From positions 7,682,603 through 7,746,602 of the forward strand of contig JABAKD010000002.1 in NCBI GenBank assembly GCA_012845835.1: a stretch of 64,000 nucleotides of DNA, read 5' to 3'. The translations under genes and the position numbers were made by a program. Below, one piece after another: positions 46,260 through 58,126 of this stretch. The DNA comes from Undaria pinnatifida (taxonomy: Eukaryota; Sar; Phaeophyceae; Laminariales; Alariaceae). The first letter of the stretch is position 1, and each line of letters starts with the position of its first letter. The notes under the pieces were generated by a model. The model saw nothing but the letters and a program-made list of their open reading frames with translations. It had not been told where the DNA came from and ran no database searches.

Positions 46260-49200
46260 TATTAAAAAAATCTATCGGCGTCGGCTGTGAGTTCGATGAA
46301 ATCAGGGTCGATGCTCTCATACGAAGTATTTGCAAGCTGCGTCTGTTGGCACTTGTAGCATACTATGTGGGTGCGTTTTCTCACTTAATGGGAGGGGTCC
46401 TGTTATTTTATTTTTGTAATTTTTTTTGTACCTATAGTATTAAAATATTTAATACCAGGTATATTTTGTTTTTCTCCCCTATAGTGGTTGGTGTTGGTGT
46501 TTTAGCTCTAGGTGGTGAATTTTGAGCTAGATCCAAACGTAATATCTATTTGGTAAGTTTCAATCATTTAATCGGTTGTATTCACAGCTAGCTGACGTTT
46601 TTCAATTTTTATGAAATGTAGTATTACTGTAGTCTGCACCATACTGCTCTATCATATGTATGGTGGATGGTTTGCGGGTGGATGGCTTGGTCAGGGTTGT
46701 TGGTACTTGTGGTTCAATGCTGAGTTTATTGTTTGTAGAGTATAGCCTCTAGACTACTGTAGGAGGCGTATCAATCGGTGCAGGGGAAGATGTTTGACGC
46801 CCCCGAGAGCGACCGTCGATGCTTCCCCTTACGCTCGGGATGGTAAATGCATTAAAAATGTTGTTTACAATAGCTGTAGAAGACGTGCTGACATCGTATG
46901 TTGTTTAGTTTTGCGCCGCGGCGTCAGCCGTCAACCCTGTTGTGTACTTGCGTACTGCAGGTACTAGGTATTCATCTAGGGCCAATATCATGACCAAACA
47001 ACACCTTCGCTTCCGACTCTTCCATTGTCCGATGGTCTTCGAATCGCGTTGACTTAGCGTCTCGCGTCGTCAGCGCAGATTATACTCCCACGATATACCC
47101 GCGGTACTACGTACACAAAACGAACCGTAGCAGCGCGCCTACTGCACAATGGTGGTGTACCTTTCCGAGAAACGAGCTACTGCCGTGGTATCATATGATA
47201 GGTGTTCCGAGATTATCGTTATCTATGTACTGGGACACCGTTAGATGTCGCCGGGTACGCAAAAAAGATACGATCTTCGATATTTAGCCCGAGTACCCAT
47301 GGCATGCAAATTTACGAAAAGTGTACTTCGAAGTTTACCTTTCTAACAAAAGGGTGACCTGTGATACACTGTGGGTGCCTTTACCGCCTACTTCAAGAGA
47401 CCTTGCCTAGACGGGGGGGAAAAAAAATCACCCCTGGTGAGGGTGAAAGCGTCAGGTCGGTCCTGCCGGCTACTGCTGTATGATAGCCCTGCATACAACA
47501 GCAAGCAGCAGCAGCAGCGGATGTGTCGTTTACATTCGACGGTTGGTTGACCGGGAGGGGAATATCTTTATTCTTGAGACGGTTTATGGAGCTGCTACGA
47601 ATAGGACTGCAGCATGTGGTGTCACACGGATTAACCAGTACATTGTTTTTTATAAACAAAGCACATTGGTGTGATATGGCGTCGCGTGAGAGACTGGTCA
47701 ACCAAGCCGACCAGATACCTGGCCCAAATGATACCTCCTGTCCCCTCCAAAGAAAGGCCGCTTCTTCCTTGCAATAGGGGGTTTCTATCATCCCTGTATC
47801 TCCACGTTTTCTTCTAATGGGACGTATGCACAAGGTATGACGCAGGGGGGTGGGCCAGTTTCTCCTTAGACTATGCTTCTCGGTTTAGGCAAGCTAATAC
47901 CCCGCGCAGAGAACATCTGCAACAACTATTGCGGGCAAGACACATCTATACTCGTCGCACGCTGTCATGAACTCGTTCGGTATCTGAGCTAGCCGTGCTG
48001 CCAAACCAGACGCTGCTGAACCAAGGATCCACGGTGATATCAAACACGGGTATGATATATCAACGTTTTATTATACAATATATCAACGGTAGACGCCTCC
48101 AGCAGAACCGACAAAAGACACATACGTACCGCGACGTCGTACGATATCAACAATACCTTCGTGCGCAAGAGAACACACCAGCTAGCAATACTACGCACAC
48201 ACTGCTAGCCACAAGCTCGGCATCTGAGCTATAGTCTGGTGGCGGTGCTACCAAAGCTTTTCCCGAATCCTAGATGTAGACTGATATGTTCGCCTCGGAT
48301 CTTTCCGGGTTTTTTTGGAGAGGAATACGTACTTGTATGCTGTTCGAACGATACTCGCACAAGCTGCTGCTGACTGCTTACCGTCCTCCTCGTCTTCGTC
48401 TTCGTCTTCGTCAGATGGGCAGTAGTATTGTTCACGGGGCATCAGGCACTGGAAGAAAGGCAGGGCGAACATCGCGGTGGCTGTGTGTGGTGGTGGTGGT
48501 GGTGGGGCGTTGTCCTGTAGCACAGTGCTCGTAACTCTTATCTGTTGAGTCTACTACGTGCGCTGTGATCCCGATCAAAATAGGTACATGCCAGTTGCTG
48601 CTATCTATGCTATGTGCCCGTATCATATGGGCTGGTAAGCCGGAAGATAGGAGATAACTTGAATACGATGTGGTACGAGGAGGATATTTATTTCCCAAGA
48701 TTTTTCAGTTTTTGCGAGCGTTTCTCTGTTATTACGCCGCGTTTTTGTTCCTATTCGGCGAAATTATTGCCGGTTCGAGGCGAGTTTTCACGTTGCTCGT
48801 TTCTACTTGCTCCCTGGTCCCGTTCTCGTACGAGCCAGCTGTGTCGTTTGGATCGTGGTTGGACGATGTATGGTGTATGGACGCTGTGTAAGCTGCCCCT
48901 CAGCCGGATGGGACTATGATCTATCCCCTGGGCAGCTCTGCAAAGTCGCAAGGTATATAGCCTAGAAGACTAGTCTAGCTCGTTTGATCGCTGGCCGCGT
49001 ATTGTGGGCCCAGAAGACGAGCGATGAGCCGAACAACCCTCGGGAAAAACTAAAACACATTTCGCTACCGCAAGATCCTTCCATCTCTCTGAACGTTCAA
49101 TCCGGCCGGGGGCTCTATATCTTTCTCTACCACATAGTCTAATTACTCTGCACGACGACGTGGGCCTGCGCATGGCAGTGGTCAAGTGAGCGAGGGGGCG

Positions 49201-50130
49201 GCGGATCAGTAGTTGAGGTTTTCTCAACGATCCGTGGTGTCGCCTCTTTCATCTTCCTCAGTATGTTCTTGTTCGTCTTTGTCTTCGTGTTGTTCCCGTT
49301 CGTGTTCCAGCTGTTGCCTTCGTGTTCGTGTTAGTTTTTCATTGACCAACGTGAGGACGGCACTATAGTCTACTACTACTAGTCTACAGTAGTAGTAGCA
49401 AGCAGTACTTTCTTCTTGATCCAGATATTAGACTACATGGGTGCTACTGATAATCAACACTGTTTGCTGCCGACATGTGCTGCTGCTACTGATACTGTAT
49501 AGATCTAGACTAATAGCAGTACGGCTTTTAGCTACAGATATATCTGATGATGATACTGATACCGAGCTCCTTGAGGTGCTGATACTACTGGTGCAGATAC
49601 TACTACTGTAACAGTACAGTACAACAGTACTGATGTTGATACGGACACAGTTGCGGATACTACTGAATCATATGATGATACGGATACTAGTTACTACCGC
49701 TTCACAGATACTGCTGCGGCTCGTGACGGCGGGGGGGGGGATGACATATCGCCACCAAATAATTCCACTCGCAATGAACCGCAACATAGTAACGGCATCA
49801 CCTACGACGTATCCCCGGCACGAACCGGCACTTTTGCTGCAAAATTATCGACCCGAGGGGGTCGAATCGAATCGACCCGAAGCGCGTCACCTCGACTTAA
49901 TGAATGAGTGAAGGTAAACAAGCATATCGCCGCCAACCAATCACCACCTCACAGCAATGCGCGCATCGATCGCCGTCACGCTGTTGCTTTGATGATTGTG
50001 ATTGGCGTAAAACAAAGCAACTAACCGCGTCGTAGAATAAACAAATATATAATATCTCCCACGACCACACGATCAATCACAACATACTCCCCTAAACCGG
50101 GAACACCATCAACACCCAACGAAGTGGGGG
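46260..50130. other. No confident gene
   Basis: Includes family pieces at 46265-46330 and 46555-46620, and a segment at 47015-47090 (TTCCATTGTCCGATGGTCTT) that repeats 45910-45985. The frame 47393-47833 (-) and others have no domain. GAT/ACT-rich simple sequence and a CTACTACTACTAG/CAGTAGTAGTAG inverted pair lie around 49360-49700. Confidence 0.4.
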
Positions 50131-50139
50131 TACCGCAAG

Positions 50140-50490
50140 TCAACACCACCACCGCCGTACGCCCTTGAGGGAGACATCCTCAACGCGAGAGGAGCACAGG
50201 TTGTGGGTCTTTTTTTTCCTGTGTTGTGAACGAGACATTTTTCCCGAGACGAACCCGCGGTATATATTGGCATCACGATCATCGCCATCAGCAAGGGCTT
50301 GCTCTGTTATAGGTGAGTCCGCTTCTTGCCCTACGTCGTTGGTAGAGAAACTCGATGACCCGCGCGCGTTCGAAGATGAGCGAATGGTGCCGCTGCAGCA
50401 TGGTAGCCAACAACAGCTGAACAAGCCTGTTCTTCTCTCGAAGTTGACAGAGGGCCGCTTTGTCCGCATCATTCGGCATGTTCTACCGAC
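50140..50490 (-). pseudogene. Frameshifted coding relic, unidentified
   Basis: On the minus strand one frame (50479 to about 50336) reads a helical, charged segment (LREKNRLVQLLLATMLQRHH, then ERARVIEFLYQ). A second frame (about 50336-50140) continues with DVGQEADSPITEQALADGDD and a basic end. Each looks protein-like only in its own part, as expected of a former gene with a one-base shift near 50336. A very short intron would be an alternative, but no plausible pair of sites over about 40 bp is present. Family not recognised. Confidence 0.3.
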
Positions 50491-51684
50491 CGCATGTATA
50501 CTTGTATACATATATTGATGGCTTCGTGCAAGCTTGTTCTTCTACAGGAGGGGTGTGAAATCAAACAGCTTCCAACGCCACGATCGCAACAGGTCGTATC
50601 ATTCTACCACAGCTACTCTTAGCTAAAGAGAGGAAGGACTTACCCGGCATGTTTTCGGGGGAAAATACCGACCCACTCGTATCCCAAACAAGTCAGAAGT
50701 TTGCATCCTATCCTTCGATCGCGCTTTGGATTGTATCCGCATGGATAGCGGGAAGGGCTCTTATCTACCGAGTACAACCGGCCTCCTGTCTGTGGCAGTA
50801 GATAACACGCGTACCTTTAGGACGTGCGCATGAATGAAGCAAAAAGGAAAACCTCAGGTATTTTTCAGTCAAGCCGAAATCGTCCACTGTATAGTCGTCT
50901 CTCCTTGTTGATCCTGACCCCTATGCACCATCCACGGAAGCCACCGGACCTATTTAGGGAACACGCATGCTATGTACATCCATTCGCGATGGATCTAGGT
51001 TATGGCATTGACGACAGGTGTGTAGACTATCACGTGTGCCTTATGAGTCTTACCTGAATCATGCTCGGCCGAGAGAGCTTCTTGTAAAAATCTGACAGAA
51101 TCGAAGAAAATACACACAGTTAGTCTACAGAGTAAAAAAAAATAGAATTGACCAGGTATACGCTCTCGTACTGCCGAGGAGACACGTGGTGCACACTTCT
51201 CGGCCTAAGCGTGGTCTGGTCTCCCATGATGGGTTAAGGGATCCCACCACAACACACCACACACGAACGTGAGGGCAGATCTCGACGCAAACCGAAGGAT
51301 CAAGCAACTTGCAAAAATCAAACATTGGTCTAAACAGCCACCGCTGACGTATGCACATACATGTGTGTATGTATGCATGATATGTGCCTCTGGTATACCT
51401 GATTTTTTTCATTTTTTTTGACGTTTCGATTTATTTTTTCGACAAAAAATGACCACTCAGCGGCGGAACACTGAACCATCCCCCTATGTGTGCCATAGAC
51501 AAGAAAAAAAAGCGCATATATGGTATCATCATAGGGAACGAAGGCACGTGTGATTCGCAGTTTTTTTCCAGAAGGTCATGAATGAAAAAAAGAACTCGTG
51601 TTAATTTAGTCCGGTAATAAAAGTGACACATGAAAACATGTATACTCGTACAGATAGTAGTACAGGACACCTCGTAGTAATAAG

Positions 51685-51860
51685 CAGGGGTTTTCACGGG
51701 TCGGGCCAGATCGGGCCGGGTCGGGTCGGGTCGGGTCGGGTCGGGTCGGGTCGGGTCGGGTCGGGTCGGGTCGGGTCGGGTCGGGTCGGGTCGGGTCGGG
51801 TCGGGTCGCGTCGGGTCACCCTGACTCGATCCGACCCGTGAGATTCGCGAAACGCCTACA
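51685..51860. mobile_element. hAT-like MITE with (GGGTC)n core, copy 2
   Basis: It begins CAGGGGTTTTCACGGGTCGG, has about 20 perfect GGGTC units at 51716-51820, then GATCCGACCCGTGAGATTCG and CGAAACGCCT. The outer parts are inverted relative to each other. CAGGG ends fit hAT elements, but no target duplication is clear. Confidence 0.65.
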
Positions 51861-51871
51861 GCCCGACCCGC

Positions 51872-52215
51872 CGCGTGCTACGATAGAGGCATGGTATAGC
51901 TCTTTTTGGCTAACAGAGTTGTTGTGTGAATGACGGGGCTTCTCCTTAACCCCTTCACAACTGGAAACCCGTCTTTAGGGACAAAATTACTTGAATTTCG
52001 TATAGGGAGGGGTTCGGGGGCTCTAAAGGGGTTAACGCCGAAATCGTCGGAGTAGCAAAAAAAATGTTGTTTTGCAAAAGCGAACACTTCTTTAATACCT
52101 ACACTGTGTAGCTCGGCCGTGGGTTTGGTCATTATAATCTGATCTTCGCATTTCCAGTTTTACTACAAAAAAAAAAGTTTTTCGGGGGGGGGGGGGGGGG
52201 GGGTATACAAGTAGA
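51872..52215. mobile_element. Family T element carrying a MITE
   Basis: The left end is CGCGTGCTACGATAGAGGCA. The sequence GGGGCTTCTCCTTAA is broken by the TTAA-flanked MITE at 51946-52035 and continues with CGCCGAAATCGTCGGA, the family's usual next block (compare CTCCTTAACCCAAATCGTCG at 40709). The right end is decayed past a long G-run (52183-52203). Confidence 0.65.
51946..52035 (-). mobile_element. TTAA-flanked piggyBac-like MITE, copy 6
   Basis: 90 bp, inverted relative to the other copies: TTAACCCCTTCACAACTGGA at the left, GGGGCTCTAAAGGGGTTAA at the right. Intact TTAA on both sides and an unoccupied family T site elsewhere support insertion with TTAA duplication. Confidence 0.85.
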
Positions 52216-52410
52216 GCTCCTCAAGCCACTGCCCTCAGAAAGAAGTTGAAATGGTTGGCGCACTGCTAGAGTTCTATTAATTAGTAGCGTGTTGTCACCC
52301 GTGCCGGCCCGTGAGAGGTATCGAACTCCGAGCTATCGCTTGACCCGATCTACGGTAGAAACTGTGTAAGTAGAGCATACACCTGCAAAAAAAGTGTCAA
52401 GAAATTTGAG

Positions 52411-52701
52411 ACGCGTGCTATGATAGAGGTATTAAGGTATACCGTTTTTTGGCGAAAATAGTTATCTGAACGACGGGAGCTCCTTGACCCAAAATCGTCG
52501 GAAAAAAATAAAATAATGTGCCAATTTTTTTTGCACTGATTACCGTCGTCGTGTGCCTAGCCCGTGGGCTTTTGTCATCCGGTAGCGCAGATGTTCGTTT
52601 TTTTTTTTCGCTCCAAATCGGGTTTTTGGGGGAGGTCTTCTTAAGCTCTCAAATTGAGCAACCTCAGAAAAAACGTGGTGCACCTCTACATCGTACAACG
52701 C
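52411..52701. mobile_element. Family T inverted-end element, 291 bp
   Basis: Ends ACGCGTGCTATGATAGAGGT and CACCTCTACATCGTACAACG. Inside are GGAGCTCCTTGACCCAAAAT and CCAAATCGGGTTTTTGGGGG. Confidence 0.75.
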
Positions 52702-53033
52702 TTCCGCACGGATCATCCTGCTGAACCCCGCCAAATGTGTCCATCCGCAATTTATCGCAGCGGCTAATCAATTTTCCCGCACAAGAAAAAAAATTAGCTG
52801 TGTGTTTTTCCTCGGTCAATGTTTTGTTTCGTGGTTGAAGCTCGTGCTGTGCTTGCGTGGTCGGATATGGCGGCAAAAATATATCATGGCCAAGACTATG
52901 GTTGGGGTGTCATGTTTCAGGCGTTTTTCTTTTGGCAGTGCGTCGGGGTCACTCGCGCGAGTGACCTCCCCCCCGCTGTTCCGTTTGCGGTCTTTGAGCT
53001 TAAGAGGCGCCTGGCAGCAATTTTTAAGCATTT

Positions 53034-53290
53034 CCTGGACGACTCGAAGAGGCTCGCTCCTTAAGCCAAGATCGTCGGAAGCATCATTCTTTTTTCGATT
53101 TTGCAAAATGATTGTTTTCGTATGCCTGGGGCCACGCACGGGTTGGTTCATTGGGTTTCACTTTTGTTCAGCTTGCTCCAGAATCGATTTTTTTTTATTT
53201 TATTGTTTTGGCTTCTCAAGCGAGGGACACCCCCAGAAAAAAAAACCGCCAAACAAGAAAAAAACGGTGGACCTCTAGCGTAGCTTGTTG
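53034..53290. mobile_element. Family T element, partial
   Basis: CTCCTTAAGCCAAGATCGTC near the left; CGGTGGACCTCTAGCGTAGC at the right. The left inverted end is missing. Confidence 0.5.
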
Positions 53291-54837
53291 TGTCGCAGCC
53301 ATATTTTTTATCGTGTAGTCGGTGCTTGTAGTCGACATGTAAGGCTTCGGCACTTGACGGCGTTACCGCGATAGATATCTACAACTTGGGACTTTTCGGT
53401 GGACAAGAAAAGGAAAAAAAAAAAAACGTTTTCTGAGGAACGGGCCTCCTTGACCCAATTTTATCGGAATGCAATTCTTGCCTTGCAATAATGTATATAT
53501 AGTCTATGTATGGATCGAGGCTACGACGGGGAGGGGTGTTATAATATATCCCTGTTTTCACTGTTTGCTGACTCGCATGAGCGACTCTCTGTACGTCACG
53601 CGGACAAGAGACTCTCTAGAGGGTGTCTTCCTGGCGCTGCGTGGCTGGTCATCACATTGCGAGTTCATATCGCAAGATGAAGACGGCAAACACATTAAGG
53701 CGCGGCAAAGGAGAACAGGGGGCGGTTCTGTTCACTAGCGCGCGTGACCGCACGAGAAAACAAACAGAGGGCGCTTCCGTTCGCTAGCGCGCGTGACCAC
53801 GAGAAACTAAAAAGACAGGGGCGCAAAACGTGACCCCCGCACCATAGCCTCGTCGATACGATATATATATATTTTTTTTCACCTAGGCCGCGAATTTTGG
53901 TCACCGGGTTTTATCTTCGATTTACAGAAAAATATAACTCTTGGAGTACAGACTGGTTCACGTAGTAGACCCCCATTTAATTCCCCGGCGTGTGCCCACG
54001 CCGTTTTATTTCGACTCAGACCGTGAAATTTTGCGCGCAAGTCTTCTGTGTGCCATTGCGAAGACCTCACCTATCGTTTTTTTTGTTTTTTTTTCGTTTT
54101 TCGTTTTTTTCGGTCTGATGTCTTGTCAGTTGAGACTTTTTTGGAAAGTGTGGCGCCCCACCTTTTAGACCATTTTTTTTCGGCGAAAACAACCCCCCCC
54201 CACCCCCCCACCTCCGGAGGTCAGGCCTCGGGATGGGCATGTGGACCACATGTGCAAAATTCAGGTTCTGTCTCTCAAAAACGGCGTGGACATTTGGACT
54301 TCTGTGCGTAAAAATGAGTAAGATGCGTTATTTCCTTCAAACGACATGGTTTTAGCGTAAGATCCAGTTTTTTCGCCATATCCCCATATCCCGCTTAAGG
54401 TTGAACACGGGCAGGTCAGATCTTCGATTTTTGCCGCCCAAAAACATTCTACAGAGATGCCTTGGAGTGTACCTCCAACCGGTGCGTGCGAAAATGCGGT
54501 GCTATTCGTTCTCGCCTCCGCTTGAAAAAAAAAATGAATATTATTAAGATTATCAAGGCCTGTCATTGATTGGTCGATACCGGTGCGAGTTTTGTTCCTA
54601 CGTAGAGACAGCCCGAGGCCGCAGAAAAAAAAGCTGGCCACGTCACCTTCTTCCATTCGCCTTGGGGGTGAGTATGATACCAACTATTCACCCTTTGACT
54701 GGATATTGCGAGCGGTATTCCCAGGGCAGAGAATTTGGGGGTTTTACGTGAACCAGCCTGTGGCCCCGGGAAAAAAAAAAAGGTGCGCCCCTTTTTCCTT
54801 AGCATATGTCATTTATAGCATTCTCCGCTTGGCATAC

Positions 54838-55210
54838 GAGACACTCGATGATAATCGACGAGCGAAAAAACGCTGAAGAGTTGGGAACGCCCTATCATGT
54901 ATGCGCGGTAAAAATGAGGGCACGTACCGGGAGGGGAGGGGAGGGGGGCGGGGGGGGGGGGGGGGGGGGGTGCGATACCTGTGACCACGGCTTGTCCAGA
55001 AGGTCGCCGAGGGTAAATAAAGCCTCTTGCAAGTTGAGCATAGTCACTCGATGATAATCGAGGAGCACTAACAGCTGAATAGTGGGAATGCTGAACCCTG
55101 TGTGCGATGAAAATGAAGGCACACACCGGGCAGGGGCGCCACGTGTGACCACGACTTTGTCCAGAAGGTCGCTGGTGGGGTAAAAACGCCCAACGAATTG
55201 AGTTGCGCAC
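54838..55210 (+). repeat. Two tandem family D-related repeats
   Basis: Units begin at about 54842 and 55047 with CACTCGATGATAATCGACGA. Both have AAAATGA-GGCAC, a G-rich block and TGTGACCACG followed by TTGTCCAGAAGGTCG. The first contains a G-run of about 20. Confidence 0.75.
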
Positions 55211-55795
55211 AAAAAAAGTTATGATAAAAAAATACAAGAATCGTAAGACCAACTACTAGGGGAAGTTATTCTTGGGCCTCCAGAACTGAGTTTTTAGCCC
55301 GATAATACATTTTTACTCGAAGTCTCGGCCAAAAGCACCGGCAGACCCATCAGGATGCTCCCCGTAGTTTTTGTCCCGAGCTTTCTGGCCTAGTTTTCCG
55401 TCTCTCCAGAGCCGTAGGTTGAGAGTTCTTCTAATTTGTCGGTTCTAAGGGCATGGCGAGTTTTAGCCAAAACCCCTCGAAAATCAAATATTTTCGACCT
55501 CAGTTCCTACCAGCAGTACCCATTTCCATAAACTGATTGGTTGTGCCAGTAATCAAAACGATACCCCAGAGAAACGGAGAACTGCTCTAAACACCCCTCG
55601 GAAAACTACGGAGTGGGCCTTGAGGAGCGTATTTGTGACATAAGACAGTCCAGCCGAGTATAACATGTATATTTGGGTGACGATGCAGTGCTGAGAGCCA
55701 ATTTTTTTTTTACCGTGGTAGCTGGTCGACAAGTACAGCTGCTGAGAGTCTAGATTTTGTAAAAAAAGCCTTGCTCGTAAGATTCGGGTGTCACT

Positions 55796-55808
55796 TGCTG
55801 TTGTTGTT

Positions 55809-55891
<83 letters not shown>

Positions 55892-55926
55892 CGTCGTTGT
55901 TGTCGTTGTTGTTGTTGTTGTTACAG

Positions 55927-56021
<95 letters not shown>

Positions 56022-56107
56022 GCTGTTGTTGTTGATGTTACAGTTGCTGTTGTTGTTGTTACAGTTGTTGCAGTTGTTGCAGTTGTTGCAGTTGTTGCAG
56101 TTGTTGA
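55796..56107. repeat. (TTG)n microsatellite, ~310 bp
   Basis: About 100 TTG triplets with scattered TCG, ACA and GCA. The Val, Leu, Thr and Asn homopolymer frames are artefacts. Confidence 0.97.
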
Positions 56108-56751
56108 TACTACTAGTAGTATTGGTATTGCCCTTCGACACCGTAGCGTAGATGCCGTTTCGATAGAAATCGAACGTCCATTTCCCAATTTCCCTTTCCG
56201 CGCATCACCTAGCCCATGGCATGGAATACACAGCATTTCTCGAACACGGTTGCTGGATGAGGTGCGTACAGAACTCCTCTAGCTTAGGATGCCATAACAA
56301 AAATCGTCGCGTCTCGTACCTTCATCGTGGCACGCGGCAAAATACGCTTTGCAGAAAATGCTTCATTTCAGCGTGGCGATCAGAGCTGTTCCGCCACGAC
56401 CACTCGACTGCGTTTCCACGATCGAAGCTGTTTTCGAGCAATATTATCGCATCACAGCTAACTGATGCTCCTCGCATACCTACCTTCAATCTTCCCCCCC
56501 CCCCCCCCGTGTTAGGCTTGCGCTCGCGTTTTGGTTTTTTGTCTGCTGCTATTGATGTTCGCCTCAGACGCGGCATGTAAAAAACATTTCGTGCACGCTC
56601 GGTTTTCTTCGAACGGCGTTGGTGGTGACGTTGTTGCTTGATTTTCTTCCCCGGACTCGTTTTTTTTCGCAGGGCGGAACGTCGAGGTCGTCATAAGGAG
56701 GAGCAAAGCGCGAGCGGCAAAAACTAAATTCACAAGCCGAAAGATTCGAAA

Positions 56752-56855
56752 ATGACTTTTTCGCGAATCACTGCCATGCGAAGGGGGCGATACGAGGCCA
56801 CCGAGGCCATCGGGAAATGGACGGCTGCGTACGACGAGAGCGGGCATATGTTCTG
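56752..56855 (+). CDS. WW-like protein 1, exon 1 (first half of WW-like domain 1)
   Basis: An ATG at 56752 (MTFSRITAM) follows an in-frame stop at 56725. A second ATG lies eight codons on. The exon ends ATGTTCTG|GTAAGC, splitting the Trp35 codon after its second base. It encodes 34 whole residues, with Trp23, Tyr27, Asp28, Gly31, Phe34 and Trp35 on the WW consensus. The 1271-bp intron to 58126 contains a family T element, a family E repeat and a hAT-like element. The first exon being this short, a non-coding or additional upstream exon is possible. Confidence 0.7.
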
Positions 56856-56926
56856 GTAAGCTTTGCGAAGTTAGGGGTTAGGCTTAAGCTTGGGGTTCGA
56901 GTCACCAACCATTGTTTTTTTTTCCG

Positions 56927-57218
56927 ACGCGTGCTACGATAGAGGTGACACAAACACATTTTTTTTGCCTAATACTACCCCTCAATTTGGGAGCTTAAGA
57001 CATACCTCTCCTGAAAAACTGATTTGGAGAGAGAAACAAAACTGCTGACTGGGGATGAAAAAAAAAAAAAAACATGGCCTCGTATACAACGAGAGAACCA
57101 GGCAAGAAAAAAAAATGGCGAAAGTTTCGACAATTTTGGGTTAAGGAGCCCTGTTACTCAGAAAAACATTTCAGCCAAAAAGAGGGGTATACCTTACTAC
57201 GTCTATCGTAGCACGTGC
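56927..57218. mobile_element. Family T inverted-end element, 292 bp (reference copy)
   Basis: Ends ACGCGTGCTACGATAGAGGT and GTCTATCGTAGCACGTGC, inverted over about 18 bases. Inside are GGGAGCTTAAGACATACCTC, CTGATTTGGAGAGA and TTTTGGGTTAAGGAGCC. It lies in the intron of WW-like gene 1. Confidence 0.8.
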
Positions 57219-57235
57219 CTTATATAGACTAGTGG

Positions 57236-57425
57236 GCGCAACAGATTTCTAAGAATTTTCTGAGCGCCCAAAGATGAGGAGCTAGCTCATTATCAACATC
57301 ACCCGAAACATGACTTCAAAGGCGTTCTTCGTTCGCGCAACCCCACCAAAATATCTATTATGTGCTCACCGGTGGTCCCTAACTTTGAGAAGCTCAACAG
57401 GCCAGGTATACCTTCCTTTTGGCGC
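57236..57425. repeat. Family E repeat in an intron
   Basis: GCAACAGATTTCTAAGAATT, TGAGGAGCTAGCTCATTATC, CACCCGAAACATGACTTC and AGGCCAGGTATACC, as at 62552-62790. Confidence 0.7.
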
Positions 57426-57629
57426 AAAAAAAGAGCTACCGTGGGACGACTCGCTAGGGTTAGGTTTAGGCTAGGTACGGTTAGAAACTTATACGAAGGT
57501 TGTTGCCCAACCAAGCACGTGAACCTCTCCTCCTCTCTCCTCTCCCGCCACCAGTCGTTTCCGTTGGGTCTCCGATCCTTTAGCTTGTTGTGTTCAACGC
57601 GTGACAAAAAACAACGTGCCCATAGAAAC

Positions 57630-57852
57630 CAGGGCTTTTCACGCGTCATGCCCCGGCCCGCGGGTCGCACCAGGAGGTTTCCAAACCCTTGCGGGGTCAG
57701 ACCGGGTTAGGTCAGGGGGTGTTGGAAATGTCATCTTGCGGGTCGGATCGCTCCGGGTCAGGAGGGCTTCAAATCTGACGGATTGGGGTCGGGTCAACCT
57801 GACACGATCCGTCCGACCAGGCGAGACGTTATCTGAACCGTGAAAATTCCTG
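57630..57852. mobile_element. hAT-like MITE with GGGTC-type interior, copy 3
   Basis: CAGGGCTTTTCACG at the left and CGTGAAAATTCCTG at the right are inverted. The interior has GGGTCAG and CGGGTC motifs without a perfect array. The flanks ATAGAAAC and AAGAAAAA agree at only four of eight positions, so a target duplication is not shown. Confidence 0.65.
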
Positions 57853-58126
57853 AAGAAAAACGATACATACAACCACGCCGGCAACGACAACTTTCAATCG
57901 TTACGAGTCGTGCTTTGGTTCAAGTTACGAATCGTGGCATGCATTCGGCGTTCGTTAGTTCAGCATGATTCCGGGTACACGCTAGTTTGTCCCGTGTATC
58001 ATGGAATATTTTCGAAACCAACTGCTTCGGGCTTCAACCAACCCCGTTGTCGATTCGCAGGCACCATAATATCGCGAATACCGCTCATTTCATCGCTTCC
58101 TCTGCACGCCTCTTTTTCGTCCTCAG

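Noticed and set aside
55553-56282. Long Thr/Val/Leu/Asn frames over the TTG tract
   Set aside because: Microsatellite artefacts open in all phases of the repeat.
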